From: Alistipes sp.
GTDB lineage: Bacteria; Bacteroidota; Bacteroidia; Bacteroidales; Rikenellaceae
Length of the DNA stretch: 56,243 nucleotides
Reading direction: 5' to 3'
Assembly: GCA_017398045.1 (NCBI GenBank)
Contig: JAFQHI010000001.1
Location: 1-56,243 of the forward strand
Below, piece after piece: positions 32,853-42,684 of the stretch. Positions within the stretch are counted from its first letter, which is position 1. Every line of letters starts with the position of its first letter. Under the pieces are notes generated by a model. That model did no database searches and was not told the origin of the DNA. It worked only from the letters and a program-made list of their open reading frames with translations. Position numbers and translations under genes: made by a program.

Positions 32853-34631
32853 TTAAAACGCCACCTTATAGGGCGAGTACATCACTACGCCCGTCTGCGA
32901 CATGGCCTCCTGGATGTAGCGATACTCCTTCATCATCACGCCCAGCTCCGAGGCCTCCCACGAAGCCTTCACACGGGCCGAGAAGGCCGAGAAATAGGCA
33001 GCCAGACCGGTCGGGGCATCAACGCGCTCGACGATGCGGTACTCCTCGCCCAGGCCGGCCTTATCAACCGCTACGGCAAGGGCCTCCTTCAGGCCGCCGT
33101 TCATATCTACGAGACCAATCTCCAAAGCTTCCTCGCCCGACCATACGCGGCCACCGGCAATCTCCAGCACCTTCTCCAAAGGCAGGTTGCGACCATTGGC
33201 TACCAGCCCCGTGAAACGCTCATAGACACGGTCCACCGAGCGCATCAGGGCGCGTTTCTCGGTTGCGGTCATCGGCGTAAAGGGGGTCACACCGGCCGAC
33301 GTGTTGGTCTTTACCACATCCACCGTTACGCCCAGCTTCTTCTCAAGGGCCTTGCCGGCATTGGGAATCATACCGAAGACACCGATCGAGCCGGTGAGGG
33401 TCGTCTTATCGGCCACGATGGCATCGGCCGGAGCCGAGATATAGTAACCACCGCTGGCGGCATAACCACCCATCGAAATAATCACGGGTTTTTCGGCCTT
33501 CAGCAGCTCCATCTCGCGCCAAATCACATCCGAAGCCAACGCCGAACCACCGGGCGAATTGACACGCACGACTACCGACTTCACCTTTTCGTCGAGGCGC
33601 ACCTCGCGGAGTTTGGCAGCCAGCGTGTTGCCGTAAATCTTACCGTCCTGGCCCTCGCCATCGACAATCTGGCCCTCGGCATAGACAATCGCCACCTCGG
33701 GAGCCGATAACTTGGTCTCTTCGCCTCCCACCTGTGAGGCGTAACCACCAAGCGAAACGTAGTTCAACTCATCATCCAGGCCCGTTTCCACGCCCAGCTC
33801 CTCGAAAATAGTCTCCAGCTCATCCTCGTACTTCAGGCCGTCAATCATTTTTGCATCGAGTGCCTCTTGGGGTAACATCACAGCCAGCTCATCTGCCAGA
33901 CGATTCAGCTCCTCGACCGAGATACCACGAGCCTCGGAAATCGTCGAAGTGATTGTACCCCACATCGAATCCATCAACGATTGCATCTGGGCGCGATTCT
34001 CGGGGGACATTTTCGTCAGGAAATAGGGTTCCACGGCACTCTTGTATTTGCAGACCGTGGGGCGGAAAATCTCTACCTCAACACCCAATTTGTCGAGCAG
34101 ACCCTTGAAGAACAACGACTGTGAGGCCATACCCATCCAGTCGAACGAGCCTTCGGGTTGCATGAAAATCTTGTCGGCTACGGTAGCCAGGTAGTATTGA
34201 CCCTGGCTATAGGTCTCGTTGTACGAAATGATAAACTTGCCGCTCTGCTTAAACTGCATGAGTGCAGCACGCAACTCCTCGGCCTGGGCCGTATTCGTAA
34301 CTCCACCCATGCCGTTCATACGCAGATAGATACCCTTGATGCGGTCGTCCGACGCAGCGGCATCGATGGCCTGCAAGGCCGAGAAGAGCGAGAGCTGCGG
34401 GGTGGCCTGCATCGTGGCAAAGTCAATCGTAGCAAAGGGGTTGGTCGAAGGGGCATCGGTGATAAGCTCCGAGAAGTCAATCTTGAGTATCGAGTTCTTG
34501 GCAACCGGCTCCACCGAACCGGACATCGAACCGGCCATGCCGACCAAAATTATAATCCACAGGAAAAAGCAGATAAACGAACCTGCGACAAAGGCCAAAA
34601 GGGCGGCCAGAAAAATTCGGATGAATTTCAT
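32853..34631 (-). CDS. sppA: Signal peptide peptidase SppA, 67-kDa type
   Basis: SppA is a membrane-anchored serine/lysine protease that clears cleaved signal peptides. The 592-residue length matches the long duplicated form. The N-terminal membrane anchor is residues about 5-33. The second domain holds the SVVVRVNSPGGSALASDVIW block and the nucleophile region ISMGGYAASGGYYISAPADAIVA, with the catalytic serine in AASGG. The first domain holds the general-base lysine region. It lies between the sialidase and lyase genes with 13-18-base gaps; the link to glycan degradation is positional. Confidence 0.93.
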   Translation of the reverse strand: MKFIRIFLAALLAFVAGSFICFFLWIIILVGMAGSMSGSVEPVAKNSILKIDFSELITDAPSTNPFATIDFATMQATPQLSLFSALQAIDAAASDDRIKGIYLRMNGMGGVTNTAQAEELRAALMQFKQSGKFIISYNETYSQGQYYLATVADKIFMQPEGSFDWMGMASQSLFFKGLLDKLGVEVEIFRPTVCKYKSAVEPYFLTKMSPENRAQMQSLMDSMWGTITSTISEARGISVEELNRLADELAVMLPQEALDAKMIDGLKYEDELETIFEELGVETGLDDELNYVSLGGYASQVGGEETKLSAPEVAIVYAEGQIVDGEGQDGKIYGNTLAAKLREVRLDEKVKSVVVRVNSPGGSALASDVIWREMELLKAEKPVIISMGGYAASGGYYISAPADAIVADKTTLTGSIGVFGMIPNAGKALEKKLGVTVDVVKTNTSAGVTPFTPMTATEKRALMRSVDRVYERFTGLVANGRNLPLEKVLEIAGGRVWSGEEALEIGLVDMNGGLKEALAVAVDKAGLGEEYRIVERVDAPTGLAAYFSAFSARVKASWEASELGVMMKEYRYIQEAMSQTGVVMYSPYKVAF

Positions 34632-34644
34632 ATGCTTTTATTTT

Positions 34645-35811
34645 TTATTGTTTTACCTCCGTTCCACTGTTTACGGCCATCGAATCGGCACTGATAATCC
34701 AGGGCATCTCCTCCTTGGGCCATACACCATCCACGATGGGTACACCCACAATCTTTGCGGGGTCAATCACCACGTGCTTGATGCGCTTGCGGTGCCACGA
34801 GTAGGAGATATGTACCAAACCATCACGGGTCTGGATAATTGAGGGATAGGAGTATTGTACCGCTCCGGTTCGATACTCCAAAACGGCAGCGGCCTCCCAA
34901 TTCACACCATCTTCGGTAACGGCCAGGGTCAGAATACCGCGACCCTTGCGACCGCACGTCTCATCCTCGCGTGTCGAGTGGTTGTAGATCAACAGGTGGC
35001 GACCATCCTTGAGCGTCACGGCATCGATGGCCGAGTTGTTGTTCGGCAGGGTCGTGTTGGTTACCTCCGACCAGGTGCGACCTCCATCCTCCGACCAGCA
35101 CTGGGCAATCTTCGTATCGGGGGTCTTGCCACCCGAGCGGGCCAGGAGCTGAATCTTCTCTTCGGAGTGTTTGAGGAAGGTGGGCTGGATGAGTTTGAAC
35201 TCCTGCGGGTCGTTCAGAATCGGGGTGCGGGTCCAGGTTTTACCCTTATCCTCCGTGCGCTCGACATGGATACGCCAACCCGGGCCACCCTCCATCGAAC
35301 CACCGGCCAAAATCGTTCCGTCGGCCATATAGAGGGGCTTGTTTACCAGCGGACCGGTGAACTCCTTGTCCAAAGCCGACGAGGGACCCCACGTCTTACC
35401 GCCATCGCACGAGGTCATCACACGACCGTCGTTGATATCGGGCGAGAGGTAGAAGAGCTGAATCGTATCGCCACCAAGCTGCACCAACACGGGGTTAAAG
35501 ACCGAACCGCCCAACTCCTCCTCGGCCTTGGTGATAGCCATCGGCTCGCTCCACACGCCACCGATGGGTTTGCGAGCAAGCCAAATCTGCACATCGGGGT
35601 GGCTTTCGCGCGTACCGCCAAACCAGGTACAGAGCAAATCGCCATTCTCAAGCTCCATGAGCGACGAGGCGTGACAATCGCGCGTGAGCTGATTTTCAAA
35701 GACAAGCTCCTCGAGAACAATTGCTTTTTTCGAAGCAGGAACTTCGGGAACTTTCGGGGCGCAGGCCACCAATACCATGGCGACCAACAGCGTTAAGATG
35801 TTGCTTTTCAT
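34645..35811 (-). CDS. Sialidase/BNR-repeat lipoprotein
   Basis: The 388-residue protein begins with a lipoprotein signal (lipidation at Cys17, LVACAP). It shows four Asp-box-like turns: SCDGGKTWGP, TEDKGKTWTR, SEDGGRTWSE and TEDGVNWEA, arranged as in a six-bladed propeller (BNR_2/exo-alpha-sialidase-like). Related proteins act on sialic acid or other glycans; the exact substrate is uncertain, since many BNR_2 proteins are not true sialidases. It is first in the cluster with sppA, the PL1-like lyase and queD. A -7 box TATCTTTG lies at 35882-35889. Confidence 0.8.
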   Translation of the reverse strand: MKSNILTLLVAMVLVACAPKVPEVPASKKAIVLEELVFENQLTRDCHASSLMELENGDLLCTWFGGTRESHPDVQIWLARKPIGGVWSEPMAITKAEEELGGSVFNPVLVQLGGDTIQLFYLSPDINDGRVMTSCDGGKTWGPSSALDKEFTGPLVNKPLYMADGTILAGGSMEGGPGWRIHVERTEDKGKTWTRTPILNDPQEFKLIQPTFLKHSEEKIQLLARSGGKTPDTKIAQCWSEDGGRTWSEVTNTTLPNNNSAIDAVTLKDGRHLLIYNHSTREDETCGRKGRGILTLAVTEDGVNWEAAAVLEYRTGAVQYSYPSIIQTRDGLVHISYSWHRKRIKHVVIDPAKIVGVPIVDGVWPKEEMPWIISADSMAVNSGTEVKQ

Positions 35812-35881
35812 CTCTTTTTGGTTTTTATTGTTTCTCTTTCTTCATCATCCATTTACGGGAAAAGCATTTCCCATCAATTTA

Positions 35882-35889
35882 CAAAGATA
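35882..35889 (-). promoter_or_regulatory. -7 box of the sialidase-sppA-lyase-queD transcript
   Basis: TATCTTTG on the minus strand, consensus, about 70 bases ahead of the ATG. The -33 element is poor. Confidence 0.4.
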
Positions 35890-35963
35890 GAAAAAAATTT
35901 CATACTATATCGTTTTTCGATAAAAAAGGAATCTTTATACCTTATTTATATTAAAATTTCAAC

Positions 35964-35971
35964 TATATTTG
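35964..35971 (+). promoter_or_regulatory. -7 box of mrp
   Basis: TATATTTG (consensus) 22 bases before the ATG. The -33 region (TTA) is weak. Confidence 0.45.
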
Positions 35972-35993
35972 CCATACTGAAAAATGTGTACTT

Positions 35994-37046
35994 ATGAAAG
36001 AGCAGATTTTAGCATTGCTCAAAGGGGTGATTCATCCCGAGAGCGAACAAAATATTGTCGATGGCTCCATGGTGGAGCAGGTGGCAGCATCGGAGGCGGC
36101 CATCACGGTTTCGATTCGCTTTCCGAAGGGTCGCGACCCCTTTGCCGTGAAGATTAAAAATCAGGCCGAGACTATCCTCAAAGAGCATTTCCCGGAGGCG
36201 AAGGTGCTGGTGATGATCAAGGAGGGCGGCCAGAAGAAGCTGCCCGATTTGAAAGAGAAAAGCACCACGGGCGACATTACGAAGGTGATTGCCGTGGCCT
36301 CGGGCAAGGGCGGTGTCGGTAAATCGACCGTGGCGGCCAACCTGGCTGTTTCGTTGCGCAACCTCGGTTTTCGGGTGGGTCTGTTGGATGCCGATATTTA
36401 CGGCCCCTCGCAACCCAAGATGTTCGGTGTGGAGGGTTACATCCCCGATGCCGAAGAGGTCGATGGAATGGATTTGATTGTTCCGGCCGTTTCGGAGGAT
36501 ATCTCCATCATGTCTATTGGTTTCTTTATTCGCCCCACGGATGCCCTTTTGTGGCGCGGTGCGATGGCCGTGAATGCCCTGAAGCAGATGATTCACCAGA
36601 CGAAGTGGGGTCCGCTCGATTTTCTCGTTTGCGACCTCCCTCCCGGCACGGGCGATATCCATCTTTCGATTATCGGTGAGATGCAGATAGATGCAGCCGT
36701 GATTGTTTCGACCCCCCAGCAGGTGGCCGTAGCGGATGTGGTGCGCGGTGTGGAGATGTTCCGCAACGAGCAGGTCCATATTCCGGTGGCCGGTATCATC
36801 GAAAACATGGCCTACTTCACCCCCGAAGAGCTGCCCAACAACAAATATTACATTTTCGGTAAGGGAGGAGCCAAAAAGGTGGCCGAGGAGTACGATGTCC
36901 CCTTCCTGGGCGAGGTACCCATCATCCAGTCAATCATGGAGGGTGGTGATTCGGGTCGCCCCGGCTCCACATTCGATGAACGGGTCGAGGAGGTATATCG
37001 TGAAATTGCCGATAAAATTGTTGGCAACGTGATGAAAAACGGTTGA
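35994..37046 (+). CDS. mrp: Mrp/ApbC iron-sulfur cluster carrier ATPase
   Basis: The 350-residue P-loop ATPase carries and transfers Fe-S clusters to apoproteins. The N-terminal MIP18-like domain (residues 1-80) is fused to the Mrp domain with the deviant Walker [10 protein letters not shown] at residues 104-112, [14 protein letters not shown], and [12 protein letters not shown]. The usual paired cysteine CxxC of Mrp is not evident: the region reads [27 protein letters not shown], where many homologs have MxxFxCPxC. This matches a subset of Bacteroidetes homologs, but cluster binding should not be assumed. It is the first plus-strand gene after a long minus-strand run. Confidence 0.93.
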   Translation: MKEQILALLKGVIHPESEQNIVDGSMVEQVAASEAAITVSIRFPKGRDPFAVKIKNQAETILKEHFPEAKVLVMIKEGGQKKLPDLKEKSTTGDITKVIAVASGKGGVGKSTVAANLAVSLRNLGFRVGLLDADIYGPSQPKMFGVEGYIPDAEEVDGMDLIVPAVSEDISIMSIGFFIRPTDALLWRGAMAVNALKQMIHQTKWGPLDFLVCDLPPGTGDIHLSIIGEMQIDAAVIVSTPQQVAVADVVRGVEMFRNEQVHIPVAGIIENMAYFTPEELPNNKYYIFGKGGAKKVAEEYDVPFLGEVPIIQSIMEGGDSGRPGSTFDERVEEVYREIADKIVGNVMKNG

Positions 37047-37415
37047 TAAAAGAATAAGAACTTTTAACAGATTTTGCTTGCTTTTTTCATTCGAAGTCGG
37101 CTTAATCGATCCGATGTGAAATTCCAAAAAAAGTTTTGATTTTTTATCGCTCTTTTTCCACCACCCGCTAACAGGCCGAATGTTTACAAAAGGGGAGTAT
37201 TGAAATGTTGATAACGGTTGTTCACAATTGTTAATTTAAGGCTCTTTTCATTTGTTTTCAATAAATTACAAAACAAAAAAATAAACAAAAGAGAGAAGAT
37301 TTGTGAATAAAAAAGAGCTGAAAAAGTTCTCAACACTATCAACAGGCTTTATTTTAATTCCTTTTTTATTTATTATTAAATATTGAATTAAAAAACTATA
37401 AAAAATAAAAAGCAA
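37047..37415. other. AT-rich intergenic region with DnaA-box-like sites, candidate oriC
   Basis: The 369-base gap is very AT-rich. It holds TTATTCACA (minus, 37302-37310, perfect to TTATNCACA), TTGTTCACA (37219-37227, one mismatch), TTATCAACA (minus, 37206-37214, one mismatch) and TTTTCCACC near 37155. A long A/T tract lies at 37360-37415, just before nadA. Genes to the left are on the minus strand and those to the right on the plus strand. parS-like sites lie 6.5 kb away. No gene fits here. Confidence 0.35.
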
Positions 37416-38345
37416 ATGGTTGAAAACCTCCAGGCACGAATAGCCGAACTCAAGCGTGAGCGCAATGCCGTGATTCTGGCCCACTACTACTGCAACCCCG
37501 AGGTGCAGGCCGTGGCCGACTTTTTGGGCGACTCGCTGGCCTTATCGATCAAGGCGCAGTCGGTGGATGCCGATGTGATTTTATTTGCGGGTGTGAATTT
37601 CATGGCCGAGACGGCCAAGGTGCTTTGTCCCGACAAGAAGGTGCTGATTCCGCGACCCGATGCGGGTTGTTCGTTGGCCGAGTCGTGCGATGCCGCAGAT
37701 TTTGCCCGCTTCAAGGCGCAGTATCCCGACCATAAGGTGGTCTCTTACGTAAATACGACGGTGGGTGTAAAGGCTCTTACCGATATCTGCTGCACCTCGT
37801 CGAATGCCTTGCAGGTGGTCGAATCGCTTCCTGCCGAGCAGCCCATCATCTTTGCACCCGACCGCAATCTGGGTGCCTATATCCAAAAACTCACTGGTCG
37901 CAAGAACATGGTTTTATGGGATGGTGCCTGCCTGGTTCATGAGGCCTTCTCGTTGGAGGGGTTGAAGGCATTGAAGGCGGCTCATCCGGCAGCCAAGGTG
38001 GTTGTTCACCCCGAGTGCAAGGCGGAGGTGGTTGCCGAGGCCGATTTTGCAGGCTCTACGGCCGCTATTTTGAGCTATTGCGAGGCGAGTGAAGCCGAGG
38101 AGTTCATCGTCGTTACCGAGGCCGGTATTTTGGCCGAAATGGAGAAACGTATGCCGATGAAAAAGTTCATTCCTGCCCCCGCTGTGGATAAGAAGAGTTG
38201 TTGCAACGAGTGTCTGGAGATGAAGAAGGTTACGTTGGAAAATATCATCACGACGCTCGAGAACCTTTCGCCCGAGGTGGTGATTGATGAAAAGACCCGC
38301 AAGGCCGCCGAACGAGCTATTCTTAATATGGTTGAAATTAAATAA
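37416..38345 (+). CDS. nadA: Quinolinate synthase NadA
   Basis: NadA condenses iminoaspartate with dihydroxyacetone phosphate to quinolinate for NAD synthesis, using a 4Fe-4S cluster. The 309-residue length and motifs fit: NAVILAHYYCNPEVQAVADFLGDSL, VLIPRPDAGCSLAESC, YVNTTVGVKALTDICCTSSNA, VVHPECKAEVVAEADFAGSTAAI and the C-terminal CCNECLEMKKVTLENI. The three cluster cysteines lie in the CSLAESC-type, HPEC and CNEC segments. Its position follows the candidate origin region. nadB and nadC are not in the window. Confidence 0.96.
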   Translation: MVENLQARIAELKRERNAVILAHYYCNPEVQAVADFLGDSLALSIKAQSVDADVILFAGVNFMAETAKVLCPDKKVLIPRPDAGCSLAESCDAADFARFKAQYPDHKVVSYVNTTVGVKALTDICCTSSNALQVVESLPAEQPIIFAPDRNLGAYIQKLTGRKNMVLWDGACLVHEAFSLEGLKALKAAHPAAKVVVHPECKAEVVAEADFAGSTAAILSYCEASEAEEFIVVTEAGILAEMEKRMPMKKFIPAPAVDKKSCCNECLEMKKVTLENIITTLENLSPEVVIDEKTRKAAERAILNMVEIK

Positions 38346-38359
38346 GGAGATTAAAGAAA

Positions 38360-38407
38360 TTAAAGATATTAAGGAAATTAAAGAAAAAAACTCCTTAATA
38401 TCTTTAA
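38360..38407. repeat. Inverted repeat of the TTAAAGATATTAAGGA type
   Basis: TTAAAGATATTAAGGA (38360-38375) and its exact inverse (38392-38407) form a 16-bp stem between nadA and the peptidase gene. Neighbouring GGAGATTAAAG blocks extend it. A related inverted repeat lies at about 52825-52890. It may act as a terminator-like or mRNA-end structure. Confidence 0.65.
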
Positions 38408-38448
38408 TCTCCTTAAAATCATTAAGTTCATTATAAAAAAACAACAAT

Positions 38449-40575
38449 ATGAAAAGACTTATTTTATCGCTTTGTGCCGCTTTTGTGGCTGTGTCGGCAA
38501 TGGCCGATGAGGGAATGTGGCTGCTGCCCTACCTGAAGAAGATGAACGAAAAGGATATGCGTGCGAAGGGCTTCAAGCTCTCGGCCGAGGATGTCTATTC
38601 GATGGAGAAATCCTCGCTGAAGGATGCCATCATTATCTTTGGTGGCGGTTGCACGGGTGAAATCGTGAGCGAGAAGGGTCTTATTTTTACCAACCACCAC
38701 TGTGGTTTCGGTGCCATTCAATCGCTTTCGTCGGTCGAGCATGACTACCTGAAGAACGGTTTCTGGGCGCGTAACCATGGCGAGGAGCTGCCTGCTCCGG
38801 GTCTGAAGGTGCGCTTCATCCGCCATATCATGGATGTAACGGCCGACATCGTGGGTAATGTTCCCTCGATTGCCTCGGAGGAGGAGTATCAGCGTATCAC
38901 GGGCGAAAACAAAAAGGCCCTGATTGAGGAGTTGGAGAAGAAGTACGAGGGTATGGAGGTGATTATCCCCGCTTTCTTCGGAAACAATCAGTTCTTCGCC
39001 TTTATGATGGAGACCTATACGGATGTGCGTCTGGTGGGTACGCCCCCGCAGTCGATTGGTAAGTTTGGTGGTGAGACCGACAACTGGATGTGGCCGCGCC
39101 ATACGGGTGACTTCTCGATTTTCCGTGTCTATGCCGACGAGAACAACCGTCCGGCCGACTATTCGCCCAACAACACCCCCTATCGTGCCGAGAAGTACCT
39201 CAAAGTAAATATCAAAGGCATCGAGGAGGGCGACTTTGCCATGGTGATGGGTTTCCCCGGTTCGACGGACCGCTACATGACCTCCTATGAGATTGATTAT
39301 ATGCTCTCGACCGATAATCCGCAGCGTATCTCGATTCGTGGTGCGCGTCAGGCGATTTTAGCCGAGGATATGGCTGCCAGCGATAAGGTACGCATCCAGT
39401 ATGCATCGAAATATGCCTCTTCGTCGAACTATTGGAAGAATTCGATTGGTATGTCGAAGGCGGTCATCAAACTCAACGTAAAGGGCGAAAAAGAGGTGCA
39501 GGAGCAGGCCTTCCAGGCTTGGGCCAACGCCAACACGCTGCCCGATGAGGGGTATATGGATGCCCTACCGAAAATCAAGGAGTATGTCGAAAAGTCGGCT
39601 CCGGCCCGCAAGAATCTGCAATATATGCAGGAGTCGATGATGCGTGCCATCGAGCTTTTGTCGCTCGGTAGCGTACTGACCGATGGCCAGGCTGTGAAAA
39701 AGGAGGTGGATGCCGAGAAGGTGATGGCCTATGCCAACCGCATCTACAAGGATTACAACGAGCCGACGGACCGTCGCGTAGCGAAGAAGATGCTTCAGAT
39801 GGCGCGTGAAAATATGACCATTCTCCCCTCGTTCTATGCCGAAATTATCGACAAGGAATTTGGTGGCGATATCAACAAGTATGTGGATTATCTGTATGAT
39901 AATACGGCCGTTGCATCGCCCGAGAAGTTGGAGGCACTGTTGAAGGACTACTCGATGGAGAAGGCAGAAAAGGACCCCGTGATTCCCTTCTTTAAGTCGG
40001 TGATGGAGCTGGCCGGTGAGCTGCGCAAGGAGGCATCGGCACACACGAAGCTCTACTCGGAGGGTCATCGCAAATACATTGCCGGCCTGATGAAGCAGTA
40101 TCCCGATAAGGCGTGGGCTTCGGATGCCAACTTCACGATTCGTTGCACCTATGGTAATGTGCTTCCCTACACGCCGGCCGACGGTATTCGTTACAACTAC
40201 TACACGACGCTGAAGGGTGTGATGGAGAAGGAGGATAAGAACAATCCCATCGAGTTCACCGTGGAGGAGAAACTCAAGGAGTTGTACAAGAACCAGGATT
40301 ACGGACGTTATGCCAACAAGAAGGGCGAGCTGGTGACCTGCTTCCTTGCAAACCTCGATATTACGGGTGGTAATTCGGGTTCGCCCGTGCTGAACAAGAA
40401 GGGTGAGCTGATTGGTTTGGCCTTCGACGGCAACTGGGAGGCGATGTCGGGTGATGTGGCTTTCGAACCGGAGTTGCAGCGCATGATTGCTGTCGATGCC
40501 CGCTACGTACTCTTCATTATCGACAAATTTGCCGGTCAGCAGTGGCTTATCGACGAGATGGATATTGTCGAATAA
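38449..40575 (+). CDS. S46 family dipeptidyl-peptidase, DPP7 type
   Basis: The exported 708-residue serine protease (signal peptide MKRLILSLCAAFVAVSAMA) releases N-terminal dipeptides in the periplasm. The catalytic His is in TNHHCGFGAIQ (His83/84), the Asp in GGETDNWMWPRHTGDF, and the nucleophile in DITGGNSGSPV (Ser643). The specificity residue that is Arg in DPP11 and Gly in DPP7 is Gly661 here (FDGNWEAMSGD), so a broad hydrophobic P1 preference is expected. Length and motif order match P. gingivalis DPP7. It fits an amino-acid/peptide-using lifestyle. It is a single gene between nadA and metG. Confidence 0.93.
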   Translation: MKRLILSLCAAFVAVSAMADEGMWLLPYLKKMNEKDMRAKGFKLSAEDVYSMEKSSLKDAIIIFGGGCTGEIVSEKGLIFTNHHCGFGAIQSLSSVEHDYLKNGFWARNHGEELPAPGLKVRFIRHIMDVTADIVGNVPSIASEEEYQRITGENKKALIEELEKKYEGMEVIIPAFFGNNQFFAFMMETYTDVRLVGTPPQSIGKFGGETDNWMWPRHTGDFSIFRVYADENNRPADYSPNNTPYRAEKYLKVNIKGIEEGDFAMVMGFPGSTDRYMTSYEIDYMLSTDNPQRISIRGARQAILAEDMAASDKVRIQYASKYASSSNYWKNSIGMSKAVIKLNVKGEKEVQEQAFQAWANANTLPDEGYMDALPKIKEYVEKSAPARKNLQYMQESMMRAIELLSLGSVLTDGQAVKKEVDAEKVMAYANRIYKDYNEPTDRRVAKKMLQMARENMTILPSFYAEIIDKEFGGDINKYVDYLYDNTAVASPEKLEALLKDYSMEKAEKDPVIPFFKSVMELAGELRKEASAHTKLYSEGHRKYIAGLMKQYPDKAWASDANFTIRCTYGNVLPYTPADGIRYNYYTTLKGVMEKEDKNNPIEFTVEEKLKELYKNQDYGRYANKKGELVTCFLANLDITGGNSGSPVLNKKGELIGLAFDGNWEAMSGDVAFEPELQRMIAVDARYVLFIIDKFAGQQWLIDEMDIVE

Positions 40576-40599
40576 TTTTTTAATCTACGATTAAAACAC

Positions 40600-40607
40600 T
40601 ACTTTTG
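40600..40607 (+). promoter_or_regulatory. -7 box of metG-ilvE
   Basis: TACTTTTG, consensus, with TTTT 19-20 bases upstream as an imperfect -33. The ATG follows at 40629. Confidence 0.45.
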
Positions 40608-40628
40608 CACCACTTAAATTAAACTATC

Positions 40629-42671
40629 ATGGCAAAAGCATTCAAAAGATACCTCGTTACCTCGGCACTTCCCTATGCCAATGGTCCGGTCCATATCGGC
40701 CACCTGGCAGGTGTCTATGTGCCGTCGGATATCTATACGCGCTACCTGCGTCTGAAGGGTGCCGACGTAATTTCGATTTGCGGCTCGGATGAGCATGGCG
40801 TACCCATCACCATCAAGGCCCGCAAGGAGGGTGTAACCCCCCAGGATATCGTGGACCGTTACCACAACCTTATCAAACGCTCGTTTGAGGGGTTGGGTAT
40901 CTCGTTCGATATCTATTCGCGTACCACCTCGCCTACGCACAACAAGACTGCTTCGGAGTTCTTCCGCAAGCTCTACGATGAGGGTAAGTTCATTGAGCAG
41001 ACCTCCGAGCAGTATTACGACGAGGAGGCCAAGACCTTCCTTGCCGACCGCTATATTGTCGGTACCTGCCCCAAGTGTGGCAACGACCGTGCCTATGGTG
41101 ACCAGTGCGAGAAGTGTGGTTCTACCCTCTCGCCCGATGAACTGATTGACCCGCACAGTGCTGTGTCGGGTTCGAAGCCGGTGAAGAAGGAGACCAAACA
41201 CTGGTATCTGCCCCTGAACGATTATGAGCAGATGCTCCGTGACTGGATTCTGGAGGGTCACAAGGAGTGGAAATCGAATGTCTATGGCCAGTGCAAGAGC
41301 TGGTTGGATGGCGGTTTGCAGCCGCGTGCCGTGAGCCGCGACCTGGATTGGGGTATTCCCGTGCCGGTTGAGGGTGCCGAGGGAAAGGTACTCTACGTCT
41401 GGTTTGATGCCCCGATTGGCTATATCTCGGCCACGAAGGACCTTACGCCCGATTGGGAGAAGTATTGGAAAGATGAGGAGACGAAGCTCGTCCACTTCAT
41501 CGGTAAGGACAACATCGTCTTCCACTGCATCGTATTCCCCTCGATGCTGAAGGCGCATGGCGACTACATCCTGCCCGAGAATGTCCCCTCGAACGAGTTC
41601 CTGAACCTCGAAGGCGACAAGATTTCGACCTCGCGCAACTGGGCCATCTGGTTGCATGAGTATCTGGAGGAGTTCCCCGGTAAGGAGGATGTACTTCGTT
41701 ACGTATTGTGTGCAAATGCCCCTGAGACGAAGGATAACGACTTCACTTGGAAGGACTTCCAGGCACGTAACAACTCGGAGTTGGTGGCTATCCTGGGTAA
41801 CTTCGTCAACCGCGCCCTGGTCCTCACGCAGAAGTATTATAACGGTGTAGTTCCCGCTTGTGGCGAGCTGACCGACTATGATAAGGAGACCATTGCGGAG
41901 CTGCAACAAATCAAGGCACAACTGGAGCGCAACATCGAGAACTACCACTTCCGCGAGGCGTTGAAGGATGCCATGAATTTTGCCCGCATCGGTAATAAGT
42001 ATCTGGCCGATACCGAGCCGTGGAAGGTGGTGAAAACAGACCCGGAGCGTGTAAAGACCATTCTTAATATTGCTCTTCAGATTACGGCCAATACGGCTAT
42101 CGCTATCGAGCCGTTTATGCCCTTCTCGGCTGCGAAGATGATTGCGATGCTCGCCACCGAGAAGTTCGGATGGGAGCAGATGGGCAAGATGGACCTTATC
42201 AACGAGGGCCATACTATTGGCAAGGCCGAGCTGTTGTTCGAAAAGATTGAGGACGATACGATTCAAAAGCAACTCGACAAATTGGCTGCCATCAAGGAGG
42301 CCAACCTGGCAGCAGAGAAAGCGCAAGAGGTTGAGGGTCAGAAAGATAACGTATCGTTCGACGATTTCCAGAAGATGGATATCCGTGTTTCGACCATCCT
42401 GAAAGCCGAGAAGGTGGCCAAGACCAAGAAGCTCTTGAAATTGTTGGTGGATACGGGTATCGATGAGCGTGAGATTATCTCCGGCATTGCCGAGCATTTC
42501 ACCCCCGAGGAGTTGGTAGGTCAGCAGGTGTTGGTGCTGGTGAACCTCGAGCCGCGTGAGCTGAAGGGTACCCTTTCGCGCGGTATGATTCTCATGGCCG
42601 AGGATGCTACCGGTAAGTTGCGCCTGTTGCAACCCAACGAGCCTACCCATAACGGAGCAATTGTAGGATAA
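40629..42671 (+). CDS. metG: Methionyl-tRNA synthetase with C-terminal tRNA-binding domain
   Basis: The 680-residue enzyme charges tRNA-Met. It shows the class I HIGH signature as [10 protein letters not shown], a zinc knuckle [18 protein letters not shown], and the KMSKS equivalent DKISTSRNW. The anticodon-binding helical domain follows. The last 110 residues form the EMAP/Trbp-type OB fold ([18 protein letters not shown]...), which aids tRNA binding and dimerisation and is common in Bacteroidetes MetG. It is probably co-transcribed with ilvE, 13 bases downstream. Confidence 0.97.
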   Translation: MAKAFKRYLVTSALPYANGPVHIGHLAGVYVPSDIYTRYLRLKGADVISICGSDEHGVPITIKARKEGVTPQDIVDRYHNLIKRSFEGLGISFDIYSRTTSPTHNKTASEFFRKLYDEGKFIEQTSEQYYDEEAKTFLADRYIVGTCPKCGNDRAYGDQCEKCGSTLSPDELIDPHSAVSGSKPVKKETKHWYLPLNDYEQMLRDWILEGHKEWKSNVYGQCKSWLDGGLQPRAVSRDLDWGIPVPVEGAEGKVLYVWFDAPIGYISATKDLTPDWEKYWKDEETKLVHFIGKDNIVFHCIVFPSMLKAHGDYILPENVPSNEFLNLEGDKISTSRNWAIWLHEYLEEFPGKEDVLRYVLCANAPETKDNDFTWKDFQARNNSELVAILGNFVNRALVLTQKYYNGVVPACGELTDYDKETIAELQQIKAQLERNIENYHFREALKDAMNFARIGNKYLADTEPWKVVKTDPERVKTILNIALQITANTAIAIEPFMPFSAAKMIAMLATEKFGWEQMGKMDLINEGHTIGKAELLFEKIEDDTIQKQLDKLAAIKEANLAAEKAQEVEGQKDNVSFDDFQKMDIRVSTILKAEKVAKTKKLLKLLVDTGIDEREIISGIAEHFTPEELVGQQVLVLVNLEPRELKGTLSRGMILMAEDATGKLRLLQPNEPTHNGAIVG

Positions 42672-42684
42672 AGGCATATTCGCT

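Noticed and set aside
40614-42677. Very long open frame antisense to metG (about 687 codons)
   Set aside because: It mirrors metG over its whole length, has no domain-like motifs and is leucine/histidine-rich as expected from codon-bias shadows. Similar antisense frames opposite the GH2, patatin and lyase/sppA genes were rejected for the same reason.
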